Shown here: positions 33,541 to 45,000 of the stretch, one piece after another | Layout of the letters: each line of letters begins with the position of its first letter | Position numbering within the stretch: position 1 is the stretch's first letter | Assembly: GCF_036850765.1 (NCBI RefSeq) | Contig: NC_089496.1 | Coordinates: 104,060,767-104,124,766 of the forward strand | Direction of reading: 5' to 3' | Source: Saccopteryx bilineata | Lineage: Eukaryota; Chordata; Mammalia; Chiroptera; Emballonuridae | DNA length: 64,000 nucleotides | Notes under the pieces: generated by a model | What the model saw: the letters and a program-made list of their open reading frames with translations, nothing else | Told to the model about the DNA's origin: nothing | Database searches by the model: none | Position numbers and translations under genes: made by a program

Positions 33541-34570
33541 CCGGGAGTGGAGGCGGTGAGGCTCCTCCGGTCAGAACAAAGGACAGATGACGTAGCTGCC
33601 TCCCCGAGGCCACACCTCATCCTCTACAGAAAATTCGGGGGTTATGAAGGCCCAGCCTTCTCTCCCCAGTTTGGAACAGCCCTCAAGGGTCACGACACCT
33701 CAGAACTGCCCGCAGGACGGGCTGAGCCTGCCCCACAGCTCAGCTTACCCCTCTGACGGGCCCTGCCTCGCTCCTCTCCCACCTGTTCTTCCACAGGTGC
33801 GGAGCAAATCACCCCAACAGGACACTAGGCCTCGTGCCGCTGCTGTAATGTCCGTCCCGGGGGAGTCCTCTCCCAGACCCATGGGCTTCAAACCCCAGTT
33901 CCAGCCTTCACTAGCCACAAAACTTTGGGCAAATGAAATAACCTCGTGGTGCCTCAGTTTCCTCATCTGTACAACAGGGTGATAACAGTATCCACCTCAA
34001 CATTTCTTCAAACCTCCTCGAACATCCCACCCAGCTCCAGTCCTCCTCATGGGGTCATATTCCTTTGGTCACCCCCTGCTCCGATCCCTCCCCTGAAGTC
34101 CTGTTTCCTGTCCTCCCTCCTGTGGCCTGTTCTTTGTGTGCCTGTGGTCTTGGCCTGACCACAGGGCGCCCCATGCCCTGACCCTGAGAGGCAGCAGTTT
34201 GCACTGGTGATTCAGAAACACAGAGGGCAGATGGATCCACAAAACAGGTTTAATATTAAATCACAGATGTGGCTGCTCTCTGAAGAACGCAGCCAGGTCA
34301 CTAATCTGGGTGCTAGCTCCTACCAGGCTGCTCAGGCTTCCGCTTCATTACTGGCTCCTTTAAAACTTCAAAAAGACCCCCCACTCTATTGTGCAGAGTA
34401 CCTCGGCCATCCCAAACGGCCCAGAACCCCCTGGCCTGTCCAGCCCGGCAGGCGCTCAGAGATTTCACTCCCTCTTCCTCCCACAGTACTAGACGCACTC
34501 TCTTCCTCTCCCGGTGGGAAGGATGCCCCGCACTCCCCCAGGAAGGCAGGCCTCCTAGAGTGGGCTTGGA
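33541..34570. other. Intergenic, GC-moderate, with a MIR
   Basis: A sense MIR fragment lies at about 33885-33985 (ACTTTGGGCAAATGAAATAA, GTGCCTCAGTTTCCTCATCT). The rest is unique. Confidence 0.5.
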
Positions 34571-34734
34571 TTTTTTTATTATTATTATTCATTTTTAGAT
34601 AGAGAGAGAGAGGGAGAGGAGCAGGAAGCATCAACTCCCATATGTGCCTTGACCAAGACAAGCCCAGGGTTTTGAATCAGCGACCTCAGTGTTTCAGGTC
34701 GACACTTGATCCACCGCACCACCACAGGTCAGGC
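34571..34734 (-). mobile_element. SINE group B, minus orientation
   Basis: The reverse complement starts GCCTGACCTGTGGTGGTGCG at 34734 and ends in the A-rich tail (T-rich here) at 34571. No clean duplication. Confidence 0.9.
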
Positions 34735-35851
34735 AGCTGGGACTTATTTTATAACAGTATTTTTTCCTTTATATGGAGCTGGATCTGCCCTGACCAGCTG
34801 TGATCTCTCACCTGGTCCTGTCCACCTGCTTCTTTAGGCAAACAGGGCTGGATGGGTGCTGGCCCAGGTGGGGACTGGATTTGTTTGTGAACTGGTCTCA
34901 CCTGAACAGCCCAGACTGTGGCTCAGGGGGTACAGGATGAACCACAGAGTTCCCAGCCATGTGATATCCCCAATCCTACACCCCAGGAAGGACGAGCTGG
35001 GTCTGCTGGGCCATCTCAAGTAGGAGGCCACACCGCAGCTGCCCCCCAGAACACCCGGGCCTGGGCCTGTGGGCTGCACACACCTACCACTATCTTGCCT
35101 TTGTCCTTCGCAATGGGTAAGCATCCAGAAGGCAAGTCTCTGGGGCCCGTGACAAGGAGAGGAAAGGAAGGGTGGCTGGCAAGGGGTCAGGAAGAAAAGC
35201 TGATTGGCCCAAGCAGAGACAGGCCGCACCTGGGGCCCTCCCCACGGCCATGGTCGGGGTGCCTTGTGTTTGGCTGGCCTCCCCCCGATGCCCCATGCCC
35301 AGGCCTTCCGGGGAGCTTTTCACCCTCCGTTAGCCACCATCTGGCGGTGTCGCTGAGAGCCTGGAGGGTGGCCAGGAGCTGGCACAGGCTCAGCACAGAG
35401 ATTTCTCTGGCCTGTGTACTGGCCTTGGCTCCAGGGACCTCGGCTCTCTCCTGATCCGAGTGGAGGGAGGGCTCCATGGCTTCCAGGGCCCACAGATGGG
35501 CAGGCAGGAGGAAGCCACATGGCGGGGCCCTGTTGTTCCAGCGCAGCTCATCGGTTTCTATCAGTAAGATGCTGCTTGGTCAGTAGACACGCACCTGCCC
35601 CCAGCAGGAGCAGCCAGCAGAAGCTCCAATGGCCCTGGGAAGACTCGCTCTCAGTGCTTGACACCCTCTTCAGCCCTCAGAGGCCTCCGGGTGCCTGAGG
35701 AGCCCCAGAGAAAACCCCAGAGGGTGCATGGCACGCTGACTCCAAGGCCAAGAAGTCCAGCACCCCGTGTTCCCCATGGCCAAGGGCAAAGCCAGGCCTC
35801 CCCACTGACAGCCTGACGCCCCCAAGGCTGAACCCTGAAAACAGACCAGAC
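34735..35851. other. Intergenic, unique
   Basis: No repeat or gene supported; the overlapping open frames show no domains. Confidence 0.4.
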
Positions 35852-36055
35852 CAGGGACCAGCAAACTTTGTAAAAACCTAGAGAGTAAATAGTTCAGGCT
35901 TTGCAGGCCAAGAGGCAAGATGAGGATCTTGTGTAGATACTTGTACGAATATTTAAAATGTAACCACTTAAAAATATTTTTGAAAAAATCCTTAGTTCAT
36001 TGGCCATATAAAAACAGGTGGTGGGCCAGATCTGCCACCCCCTGGACTGCAGTCC
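35852..36055 (+). mobile_element. hAT (Charlie-like) MITE, old
   Basis: CAGGGACCAGCAAACTTTGT at the left and a worn inverse end near GGCCAGATCTGCCACCCCCTG at the right, with TAAATAGTTCAGGCTTTGCA between, match the order of a common old hAT element. Related copies are at about 49000-49315 and 58532-58725. Confidence 0.6.
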
Positions 36056-38090
36056 CCGGAGCCAGGGAGCCATCAGGAGAGGCCGCCTGTGGCTCACCTC
36101 CAAGGCAGAGCCCTCAGATGAGGGGCCCACGCAGGTCTGGGGTTAGCCACGCCTGCACGGCCCCTGCGCGCACCCCCCTCGCTTGTGACACCTAGGTGGG
36201 GGACCAGAGCTGCCCGTGTGAGTCAGTCTCTCCCCAGCACTGGCCTCCTACCTGTGACATGCTGACACTCCTTTCCTCATTTAAGACCCCACTTGGTCCC
36301 AAGCTGCAGTGTGGCCAACCCGACACCTAATAGTCCTTCCCGGGAATGCTGTCCCCTGCCCTCAGAGATTGCTGAGGCCCCAAGCTCTGCTCAGGCTCGC
36401 TGTGGCCCCGATATCCTCCGCCCCAGCGCCATGGTCAGCAAGGGGCTGAGCCACTCTCCACAGCGCCCTGTCCTGCACGTTACTCCCTCCCACCAAACTC
36501 CCTAGTCCGTCCAGGAAATTCAGTTGTGGTATTTCCCCAGAAGCCCAGCCTCATCTGAATCCATTCAGCCCCATGTTGGGACCCTATAGCCCCAACCCTT
36601 CTTACAGGGAAAAGCTAGCAGGAGACGGCTGGTGTGATCGCTGGCTGCAAGTTAGACACCTGGCCTGGGGTCTTCAGAGCCTGTCTCAGCCTCGCTCCGA
36701 TCCTCCCCATCTGTAAGATTCGGTGAGCGTCATATCCTGCTCGGGTGCCCATAAACCGGGCACTGCCCCAGAGAGGTCCAAGTAGGGCATGTACAGCCTG
36801 GCACCTGTGTCGCCCTCAGTAACTGCCTAGTGAATCCACGTGTGAAACTGAAGCCCAGAAACAGGCTGAGCTGTGAACATGGTGGTGGAGACACCGCCTA
36901 GGAAGGCAGGGTGCGGCTGCCCCGAGCTGACACGGAGGGGTCACCCGTCAGGCGGAGAGGGGAGTGACCCCACCTGGCTTCTCATGGCAGTACCCGCTGG
37001 TCTGTCACACAAAAGTGGGGGCACCATCTGACCACCTATCACAAGGTGACATCAAGACCAAGGACTGTATCCAGCGTCCTTATAACTGCCACACTCCCTG
37101 AGTGGGAACACACTTGTCCTTAGCTGCACCTGGCCAAGGGCTTCCCCACCAACCTAGCTTCCACTGGGATGGCTTTGTCCGCAGGCAGCACCTGAGTCAA
37201 CCTGGCGCAAACAATACAGGGTTACATCCCCGCAATGAGGAGCCTGAAGGAGGAGGTTCCGGGGTGGGTTCATGGCTCTGCGATGTCCCTGCTCCTGGTC
37301 ATATCCTCAGAGAACCTATTGTGTTGGCAGCACCTTCCTGGCTGCAGGCATCACTTCCTCAAATAATGATATTCCTGAATTGGGGGGAGGGAGTTTTTTC
37401 ATCTAAATCGAGGCTCCAGGAGACTTTCCTCAAGTCTCATTGGCCAGAACAGGGTCACGTGCCCAGCCCTCAAGTAGTCATTGGCAAAGGAGAGAGAGCG
37501 GGGCTCCAGGCAGACCTCCACTGAGTACGCCGCACCCCACACCTGGGCACAGCTGGGGTTCTGTTGGAAGGAGGATGGTGAAAGTGAACGTTTGGTTGGA
37601 AAGCCACCAAGCTGCCAGGGCTTGTTGGGATTTTTGTGTTCTTAACTTCTACATTATTTTTAACTAGAAATATTACACAGTCAAAACAAGTGAGTCACCA
37701 TACCCTTCTGACTGAAGGCTGGTGGATTATTGGTTCTTCCATCCAGATTCCCAGGGAGACACAGATGCCTGAATGGGACAAGACAAGGAAATGTTAGGCT
37801 GCCCTTGGATGGGTTTGGTGTCATTTCACCAGGAGCTGGGACCCGGGGTTTATGAAGAAGGGTGGAGCTGGGGACCCATGTGCAAGGGTTTCATACTTTA
37901 GAGCTCCTATTTATTCACTGTGTGACAAGAACTCAGCTAATATTGATATATGAGGGAGTCCATGGAACACGAAGGGAAAAAATCTGAATTGTCCAGAACT
38001 TCATGGGCCTTTGCAACTGGGAGGAAAGCCATGTCCTGGCCCCTACTAACCACTGTGATGGTTCAAAAAGCCATCAAAACATCAGGCCAG
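36056..38090. other. Intergenic, unique
   Basis: A weak L2-like scrap at about 36220-36530. No gene supported. Confidence 0.4.
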
Positions 38091-38516
38091 GCCCTGGCCG
38101 GTTGGCTCAGCGGTAGAGCGTCGGCCTAGCGTGCGGAGGACCCGGGTTCGATTCCCGGCCAGGGCACATAGGAGAAGCGCCCATTTGCTTCTCCACCCCT
38201 CCGCCGCGCCTTCCTCTCTGTCTCTCTCTTCCCCTCCCGCAGCCAGGGCTCCATTGGAACAAAGATGGCCCGGGCGCTGGGGATGGCTCTGTGGCCTCTG
38301 CCCCAGGCGCTAGAGTGGCTCTGGTCGCAACATGGTGACACCCAGGAGGGTCGCAACATGGCGACGCCCAGGATGGGCAGAGCATCGCCCCCTGGTGGAC
38401 AGAGCGTCGCCCCTGGTGGGCGTGCTGGGTGGATCCCGGTCGGGCGCATGCGGGAGTCTGTCTGACTGTCTCTCCCTGTTTCTAGCTTCAGAAAAATGCA
38501 AAAAAAAAAAAAAAAA
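38091..38516 (+). mobile_element. SINE group A, young copy with intact tRNA-like head
   Basis: Perfect acceptor-like stem GCCCTGG (38091-38097) with CCAGGGC (38159-38165), perfect T-arm stem CCGGG/CCCGG (38142-38146, 38154-38158) and intact B box. The internal module array has about six units including a repeat of TCGCAACATGG, and a full CCCCCTGGTGG word at 38385-38398. A perfect duplication ATCAGGCCAG lies at 38081-38090 and 38517-38526. Confidence 0.95.
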
Positions 38517-38526
38517 ATCAGGCCAG

Positions 38527-38764
38527 GGGGTAGGTAACTGGTTCAGCCTCAGTTTCCTCATTTGTAAAATAGCATTTAGCGTCAAAGGCCAAGATCTTTG
38601 CCACTCTGATCCAATGTGACTTTAACCTTGAGCCACAAATGACAAGCAGGACCCAGAGGCCTGAAACCAGCAGCGCCCTGGGTCCTGGTAATACCCTCTA
38701 GACTGATGGACATAATGCAGTGACAATGGTCATGATGACAATGACAATGACAATGATGATAAGG
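38527..38764. other. Short unique stretch with (GACAAT)n scrap
   Basis: A short imperfect (GACAAT)n/(GATGAT)n run lies at about 38720-38762. Confidence 0.5.
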
Positions 38765-38920
38765 TGACACGGAGCACACTGAGCACCTGCTATATGCCAC
38801 GCACTGTCCCCAGGTATTTCCTCATTTAATTCCCTCAGCAACTTTATGGAATAGTTACTTATGTTATCTTTATGTAAAAGATAAAGAAACTGAGGTTTAG
38901 AGAGGTTCCTGTCTATGTTG
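38765..38920 (-). mobile_element. MIR fragment
   Basis: GAGCACCTGCTATATGCCAC, TTCCTCATTTAATTCCCTCA and AAAGAAACTGAGGTTTAGAG follow the antisense MIR order. Confidence 0.8.
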
Positions 38921-38929
38921 ACCAATTAT

Positions 38930-39262
38930 AAGAAGAATTATATCTCCAAAATTCAGATGTTGATGTCCTAACCCCCAATGTGACTAAATTTGGGCACAGG
39001 GGCTTTAAAGAGGTAATTAAAGTTAAGTGGGGTCCTCCTGTCCTCATAAGAAAAGGAAGAGACACCAGGGATAAGCTCACACGAAGACAAGGCCATGTGA
39101 GGACACAGAGGGAAGTTGGCCATCGGCAAACCAAGGAGGAAAGCCGCAAGAGAGTCCACACTTGCTCTTGGACGTCCAGCCTCCAGAATTGAGAGAGAAT
39201 AAACTGACGTCTAAACCATCCAGTCTTGATATTGTTACGGGAGCCAGAGCTGAATAACAGAT
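38930..39262 (+). mobile_element. MaLR-like LTR (MLT1/MST-type) remnant
   Basis: TCCAAAATTCAGATGTTGAT, GTCCTAACCCCCAATGTGAC, GGCCATGTGAGGACACAGAG and GTCCAGCCTCCAGAATTGAG occur in MaLR LTR order. No internal region. Confidence 0.65.
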
Positions 39263-41400
39263 CACCCAGTGGCAAAGCCAACATCGGAACTGGGCAATCT
39301 GACTTCATAGCCACATTTTTAAGAACCTCATCATCTACTATTCAGCCCTTTAATTGGAGAGGCCGGTTGTGGATATCCTTATGGCTGGGTCTGTTTGTAC
39401 AAAGTACACAGATGGTCAGATCTACCCCCTCACCCCCTTCCTCTATACAACAAAAGACATCTATTTGGGACTAGCCAAGACCCATGTTTTGGGTGGAAAT
39501 GGTCGCAAGGAAACACAGGCCAGAGTTCAGTGGGTGGCTAGAACCATCTGGGTAACGAGCAGAGCTGGCTTATGCCTGAAATGGCTGTAGGCACCAAAGA
39601 GATTTCAGTCCCAGATTTTAAACGGTATCCCCACCTGCTTCCTAGGGAACGGTCTTGGATGCTGCCCAAATCAGACCCGGAGTTGAAGCTTACCTTCCAC
39701 GGGTGTGGGGCCTTGGGCAAGTCACTTCACCCTGCGAGCCGCAGTTTCCCCGTGTGGCCCCCGGAGATGACCATCCCGGCTCTGACGCCGTGCTGCGAGG
39801 ATGAAAAGTGGCTTCACAGACGGTCCTCGTTCAGTGACATGGAGCCCGAGGGACCACCTGAGGTCCCCTTAGCTTCATCAAAGCAAAGCCCGCAGTTACA
39901 AGTCCCACGGCAGGCAGCCACCAGCCCTTTCTGGAAGGAGCCGAGTGTAAATTATAGATCACAGCCTGTCGTCAGTTCAGCTGCTCCGCCTGGTTCTGGC
40001 CTCCCTGTGGGCGGGGCTCTGGGCCAGGGGATCTCTGCTAGCCCTGCGGTGCCCACCTCTTGCCCCAACTTTCCTTCCCCCCAAAGACTCAATGTACCTT
40101 GGCTGGGGTTGAAGAGACACCCAGAAGGACTCCCAGAAAGCTGCCCTGCCATTGGCCTCTAAGGCTCGGTGCCGGGGCCACCACCTGAGTCCCAAGCCCC
40201 AGCCCCATCAAGCACACCACCTCATCCCGGAATAGCTCCATCACATGAGACCAAGAAGCGCAGAACACCCCAGGGGAACTCTGTGTTTCACATTGGCAGG
40301 TGGCAAGAGGCCACAGTGAAAGCAGCCCTGTGTTCATCAGTGGGGTCTTCCTGCCCGAGGGGACTGAGTGAGAGTCCTGGCTTCCTTCCTGTGGCCACCT
40401 GCCCACCCCGTTGCCCCTCACACACGCCGTCCCACGTCCCCAGGCCACTCCCAGTGCTGGGCTTGCTCTCCCTTCCGTGGCCGCTCTCCGAGGAACCCCA
40501 GCCAGGGCAGGCTGAGCAAGCAGCCTGTAGGTAGGTGATGTCCAGGTCCCCATGGTTCTGCTAGAGGGATGTAGGCCCTGGAGCCAGGACTGCCACCAAG
40601 CAAGCTCTGCCTGGGGACTTAGGACAAGTTACTCCCTCCCTAAGCTCCACTGTCCTCATCAGTAAAAATGAAGATACCGACAACCCCCACATCAGCGGGG
40701 TTGTTGCAGGGATTAAGTAAGATAATGCATAAAAATGAGTAGCACAGGGCTAGCAGGGAGTAAGCCACACAGTGGTTAGTGAGCACCGGGGCGGGACCTG
40801 GGTCACAGCGAAACAAGTGCGGGTACAAAATGCAGGGGTCTGAGAGTGAGGGCTCCGTAACTCCGTGGCCTGGCACCTTGCTTCCTCCACTGATAACTCA
40901 GGCAGGAAAGACTAAGACATGCAGAAAACCCTAAACCATCCACCTTTCGTATCGATCTTCATGATGGACGGGAAGATGTAGGGTCTGGACTGCAGAGGGC
41001 ACGGTTCCTGGTTTGGCTGGTTTTCTTCAACTCGCTCTCACTTCTCATCTGAAACGCTGAGCCCCACAGCGGGTCCCTCCACGCCACCCTCACACCGAGC
41101 CGTGTGGGGGCCAAACGAGATAAGGAAGCTCTGTAGACTACTGGGCATTGGACCACTCAAGACATGGTGATCAGGGTCATTATTATTAAGCCTGTGTGTC
41201 TTTCTCTCCTCTCCCCACCCCTCCGCACCCACAACACCCTGCTACCTGCCAAGAGTCTCTCCAGGTACTCCAAGTCTCTATGAACATATTCAACGGTCAC
41301 TTGATTCTCTGGCTTCATATCTTTTTATCTGAGGAAAAAGAAAGCAAAATTATTCAAAACATGGGTTGGTAATAAAATGCCCTGTAGTGACACCCATTCA
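39263..41400. other. Intergenic, unique with MIR scraps
   Basis: MIR core scraps at about 39690-39760 (GGGGCCTTGGGCAAGTCACT) and 40570-40765 (GGGTTGTTGCAGGGATTAAG). A 196-codon open frame (39572-40162) runs through the first MIR scrap and shows no domain. No gene called. Confidence 0.45.
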
Positions 41401-41555
41401 CCTTGCCTACATTTCAATTTTTTTTTTTTTAACAAAACCTACAAATCACCCACCACCACCTTCAATGAATCAAATTGTAAGGAAAATTAGGAACCAGCTC
41501 GGATCTTCATATTTGCCTAGGCCATGAGAAAAGAGGCTCCTTCCTTGGCCTGTCT
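41401..41555. other. Intergenic, unique
   Basis: A T run at 41419-41431. Nothing else. Confidence 0.4.
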
Positions 41556-41720
41556 CTAATCAAGGGTGTTAATTATTTCAGTTACATGCTAGCAAATTAA
41601 TTATGAGCTAATGAAGTTAAAGGAGGTCATTTGTTAAAGAAACTGATTACATATTGATATCTCTGGGGGATTAAATGAAAAACCACTGTCATGAGAACAG
41701 CTTTAAAAATTAGGCCCGAG
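41555..41720. promoter_or_regulatory. Candidate conserved enhancer-like element
   Basis: Non-repetitive AT-rich block with several homeodomain-like words close together: GTGTTAATTATTTCAG, AGCAAATTAATTATGAGC, AGCTAATGAAGTTAAAGG. It resembles a conserved developmental element. Untested. Confidence 0.4.
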
Positions 41721-41960
41721 ATTTGACTTCTGAGGTTGCCCGGCTCCAAGGATAAATAACAAGGCACCGGGCATCCCACGGTGAGGAGAGCCCTGCAGGA
41801 CTGGCTGGCGGCCGCCGCCACCACACCCCAGAACGCTCAGGCTTGGTCAGGAGCTGGTTATCAAAGTCAGGGCGGACGAGCCGGACAGGCTGAGTGACCG
41901 ACATTCCGTGCCCTCCCATCAGCCAGCCAGGCCTGCAATGCAGGGAGGAACAGAATAAGC
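41721..41960. other. Intergenic, GC-rich, unique
   Basis: A short GC-rich stretch with a few CpGs. No gene. Confidence 0.4.
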
Positions 41961-42600
41961 TCACTGGTATGAAAATTCATTCGAGGCCTTGACTGCCGAG
42001 ATTAAGCGAAGCAGACACTGCTAGCCACCTACCCACATCCACTCTCCCTCTCCTCCTCAGAAACAGAACCCTTGTTGATGCAAGGTGACAATGTGCCTAG
42101 CTAGGAAGCCGCATTTTCCAGCCTCCCCTGTGCCTACGCGACTAAGTTCTGGTCAATGACAGGAGAGCAGAGGCTTCTGGGTACGATTTCTGAGAACAGC
42201 AGAAAGCTGGAGAGCATATTTTACTCTTCCCTCTTCCTCTTTTTCTTGCCTGGGATGCAGATGTGAGGGTTGGAACTCCTGCAGTCATCTTGGAGCAGAG
42301 GCAACCTTGAAGATAAAAGCCACTCACTAACAATGGTGAAGCAGAAAGGCAGAAGGTCCCTGATCACATCAAGGAGGCGCTCTGCACTAACCCTGACTTC
42401 TACCTGAGAGGAAAAGCAAGACGCCAAAGGGAGATGTGTCTGAGCCTGGTTTTCATTACGGGCTGTGAGGAGGCTGTCTCTTTGCTCAGAATTAGGATAT
42501 TTCTAACTCATGCAGCGAGAGCTATGGCCGCCTCAGCGTTAGTGGTGGGTTTGCTACTCTCATGGCTTGCTGGACTGAAAGAAGAAACAGCCATTTATAA
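41961..42600 (+). repeat. Ancient interspersed repeat (LTR-like, not resolved)
   Basis: GCCTACGCGACTAAGTTCTGG, CAATGACAGGAGAGCAGAGG, CTTGCCTGGGATGCAGATGT, GAAGATAAAAGCCACTCACT and AATGGTGAAGCAGAAAGGCA follow the order of an old mammalian repeat I recognise but cannot name. Confidence 0.45.
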
Positions 42601-43216
42601 GGAGAAACCCCTGTGAAGGGCCAGCCATGGTGATTCCCTCCCCCCCAACACATTCTAGCCACACTGACCCTGCTTTCCCTCCTCTCACTGGCTTAGAACA
42701 TTCTAGCTCGTCTGAGGTCGAAGCCCATTCTACCTATGTGCTCAGGGAAACGGGACCCACATGGTCTTGGGGCTCAGGTGGGAGTTTAGCTGCCAGGGCC
42801 CTCACTTCCTATATCTTATTCTGGTCCAGCTCTGCTTGGCGGCTCCACCTCTGAGGCCCCTGACTTGGGAGGTGGCCTCCTTCTAAATCCCAGAAGTCCC
42901 TGAGCCTCTTAGAGAGTCAAGCCAGGAATGGCTGGGGTCAGGGGCACCCTGTCCCCGCCGCTGCAATGGAAGGCCAGGAGGAACCAGTCTCCCTCTCAGA
43001 AAACAGCCCCACCTCACAGGGAGGCAGAGCAACAGTGGGGGCTGGGAGCTGGGAGTTCAGGCCTGGAGCTCTCTGGGCCTCTTCCCAACCCACAGCCACC
43101 AGCTAGGACTCCCAGATAGATTTTCTAATCCTTCCATATCTTCAGTTTACCCTCTCTAAAATGAGGATAGGAATGCCCCATGAGATAGTCATGGGCCTTA
43201 AACAGCCTCCCTATGG
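42601..43216. other. Intergenic, unique
   Basis: Nothing supported. Confidence 0.4.
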
Positions 43217-43234
43217 CTCCCTTCCCTCCTTTCT

Positions 43235-43632
43235 TTTTTTTTTTTTTTGGTATTTTTCTGAAGCTGGAAACCGGGAGAGACAGTCAGACAGACTCCCGCA
43301 TGCGCCCGACCGGGATCCACCCGGCACACCCACCAGGGGGCGACGCTCTGCCCACCAGGGGGCGACGCTCTGCCCATCCTGGGCGTCGCTCTGTTGCAAC
43401 CAGAGCCACTCTAGCGCCTGAGGCAGAGGCCAAGGAGCCATCCCCAGTGCCCGGGCCATCTTTGCTCCAATGGAGCCTCAGCTGCGGGAGGGGAAGAGAG
43501 AGACAGAGAGGAAGGAGAGGGGGAGGGGTGGAGAAGCAGATGGGCGCTTTTCCTGTGTACCATGGCCGGGAATCGAACCTGGGACTTCTGCACACCAGGC
43601 CGACGCTCTACCACTGAGCCAACCAGCCAGGG
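43235..43632 (-). mobile_element. SINE group A, minus orientation, with a tandem CTCF-core pair
   Basis: Perfect 18-bp duplication CTCCCTTCCCTCCTTTCT at 43217-43234 and 43633-43650. Poly-T at the left is the poly-A tail. CCACCAGGGGGCGA occurs twice on the plus strand at 43330-43343 and 43352-43365, spaced 22 bp. Confidence 0.95.
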
Positions 43633-43650
43633 CTCCCTTCCCTCCTTTCT

Positions 43651-44126
43651 AAAGGGAATAAGAATGTCTCCTCTCATGGGTTTGTAGGCAGGATAAAACT
43701 GGCTAACACTCAGCAACTTGCAACAACAGTTTACAGCATCTCTCGAGGTCCAGTAAGCTGACTAGGCTCGGCAGGGTGGTTCTCACTTGGAGTCTCATGT
43801 CCTCACAGTTTAGTATCAGCCAAGCTGCAACCGTCTGAGGGCTTGGCTGAGCCCGGTGTCTGAAATGGCTCACAGTGGATGGGACTGCTTGGTGGGGGGT
43901 GGAGGCGGCTTTAGACAGGTAGTCAGGGAGGGCTTCTTTGAGGAGGTGACATTTTTAGCTGAGGCCTGAATGGTAAGGACACAGCCATGCAGATGCCTGG
44001 GGGAAGCCTGTCTCCAGCTGAGGAAACAGCAATGATAAAGGCTATGAATCCAGAAGGCGCTCCGCTGGAAGATCTACATTCCATGGGCAGGCAAACCGAA
44101 CCAGCCAGCGGATGCGGCAGGGACAC
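43651..44126. other. Intergenic; an ancient repeat scrap in the second half
   Basis: At about 43905-44060 GGAGGGCTTCTTTGAGGAGG, TGACATTTTTAGCTGAGGCC and GGAAACAGCAATGATAAAGG recall the same old repeat as 9860-10650. Confidence 0.4.
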
Positions 44127-45000
44127 TGTTGGGCAGATAAAATGTATTATGCTCACTTTGTTAAAGATAACACGAGGAGGCCATTGCCCAGGTGATATTA
44201 GTGTGTGTTGGGGTGGGCTAAAGGCAGGTAGAATCCTTGTAGCCTGGGGCTTGGTTTTGGGATTAAGCCTTTCCTACCCTTTTTGATGTGGGGCGGTACA
44301 ATCCAATCATGCCTCAGAGAAGTGACTTTGTATTAGAGACTTCCCTATTTTGTATATTGGATTAAAGGTTTGGATTTCTACACTATAAAATAGGGGGGGA
44401 ACAGGAGCTTGCTCTTGGTTCCTGGGGTGATTAGAGGAGAGAGTAGAGCCAGCAGCAGAAGGAGGCCATGTGGAGTAGGCCAGGAGAAGCAGCCAAGACG
44501 GCGGAGTGCTGAGTGAGAAGCCAGTTTGTGTAGAGTTTGTATCTGGGATAAGGAAGGAGATGGGGAACTGAGGAGAATAAGGCTGGTGAGCTAGAAACCT
44601 TTGATTCTAGGAAACTCGGATAAGTCAGTGGCTTTGTGAGCACTGAGTGTGACTGGGTTTTGGAGCCCAGTGTGTATTTTTACTTGCCCACCAGGTGCAA
44701 GCTAGGATTAAAGGCTATGGCCCATCAGTTTTTGGCTCCGTTGTTTCTTTTTTTTTTTTTTTTTTTTTTTAATTTTTTTTTATTTATTCATTTTAGAGAG
44801 GAGAGAGAGAGGGAGAGAGAGAGAGAAGGGGGGAGGAGCTGGAAGCATCAACTCCCATATGTGCCTTGACCAGGCAAGCCCAGGGTTTCGAACCGGTGAC
44901 CTCAGCATTCCAGGTCGATGCTTTATCCACTGCGCCACCACAGGTCAGGCCTGGCTCCGTTGTTTCTTTACCGACTGTCCGAATCCAATGCGAACCTGCA
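44127..45000 (+). mobile_element. Solo ERV-type LTR, young, carrying a SINE
   Basis: Begins TGTTGGGCAG and plausibly ends ...CCTGCA at 45000; both ends are provisional because no duplication is visible. It has LTR promoter anatomy: CCAAT at 44303-44307, TATA box CTATAAAATAG at 44382-44392, and ATTAAA polyadenylation signal at 44707-44712. A group B SINE is inserted at 44751-44951. No gag, pol or env sequence is attached, so this is a solo LTR without coding capacity. The class was not resolved. Confidence 0.65.
44751..44951 (-). mobile_element. SINE group B inside the solo LTR
   Basis: Perfect 18-bp duplication TGGCTCCGTTGTTTCTTT at 44733-44750 and 44952-44969. The head reads GGCCTGACCTGTGGTGGCGC on the minus strand. 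Confidence 0.95.

Noticed and set aside
38091..38166. Possible functional tRNA gene
   Set aside because: It is the head of a SINE with a target duplication and poly-A tail; the anticodon arm does not fold well.
39572..40162. 196-codon open frame on the plus strand
   Set aside because: Part of it is a MIR core, and no domain or codon signature is visible.
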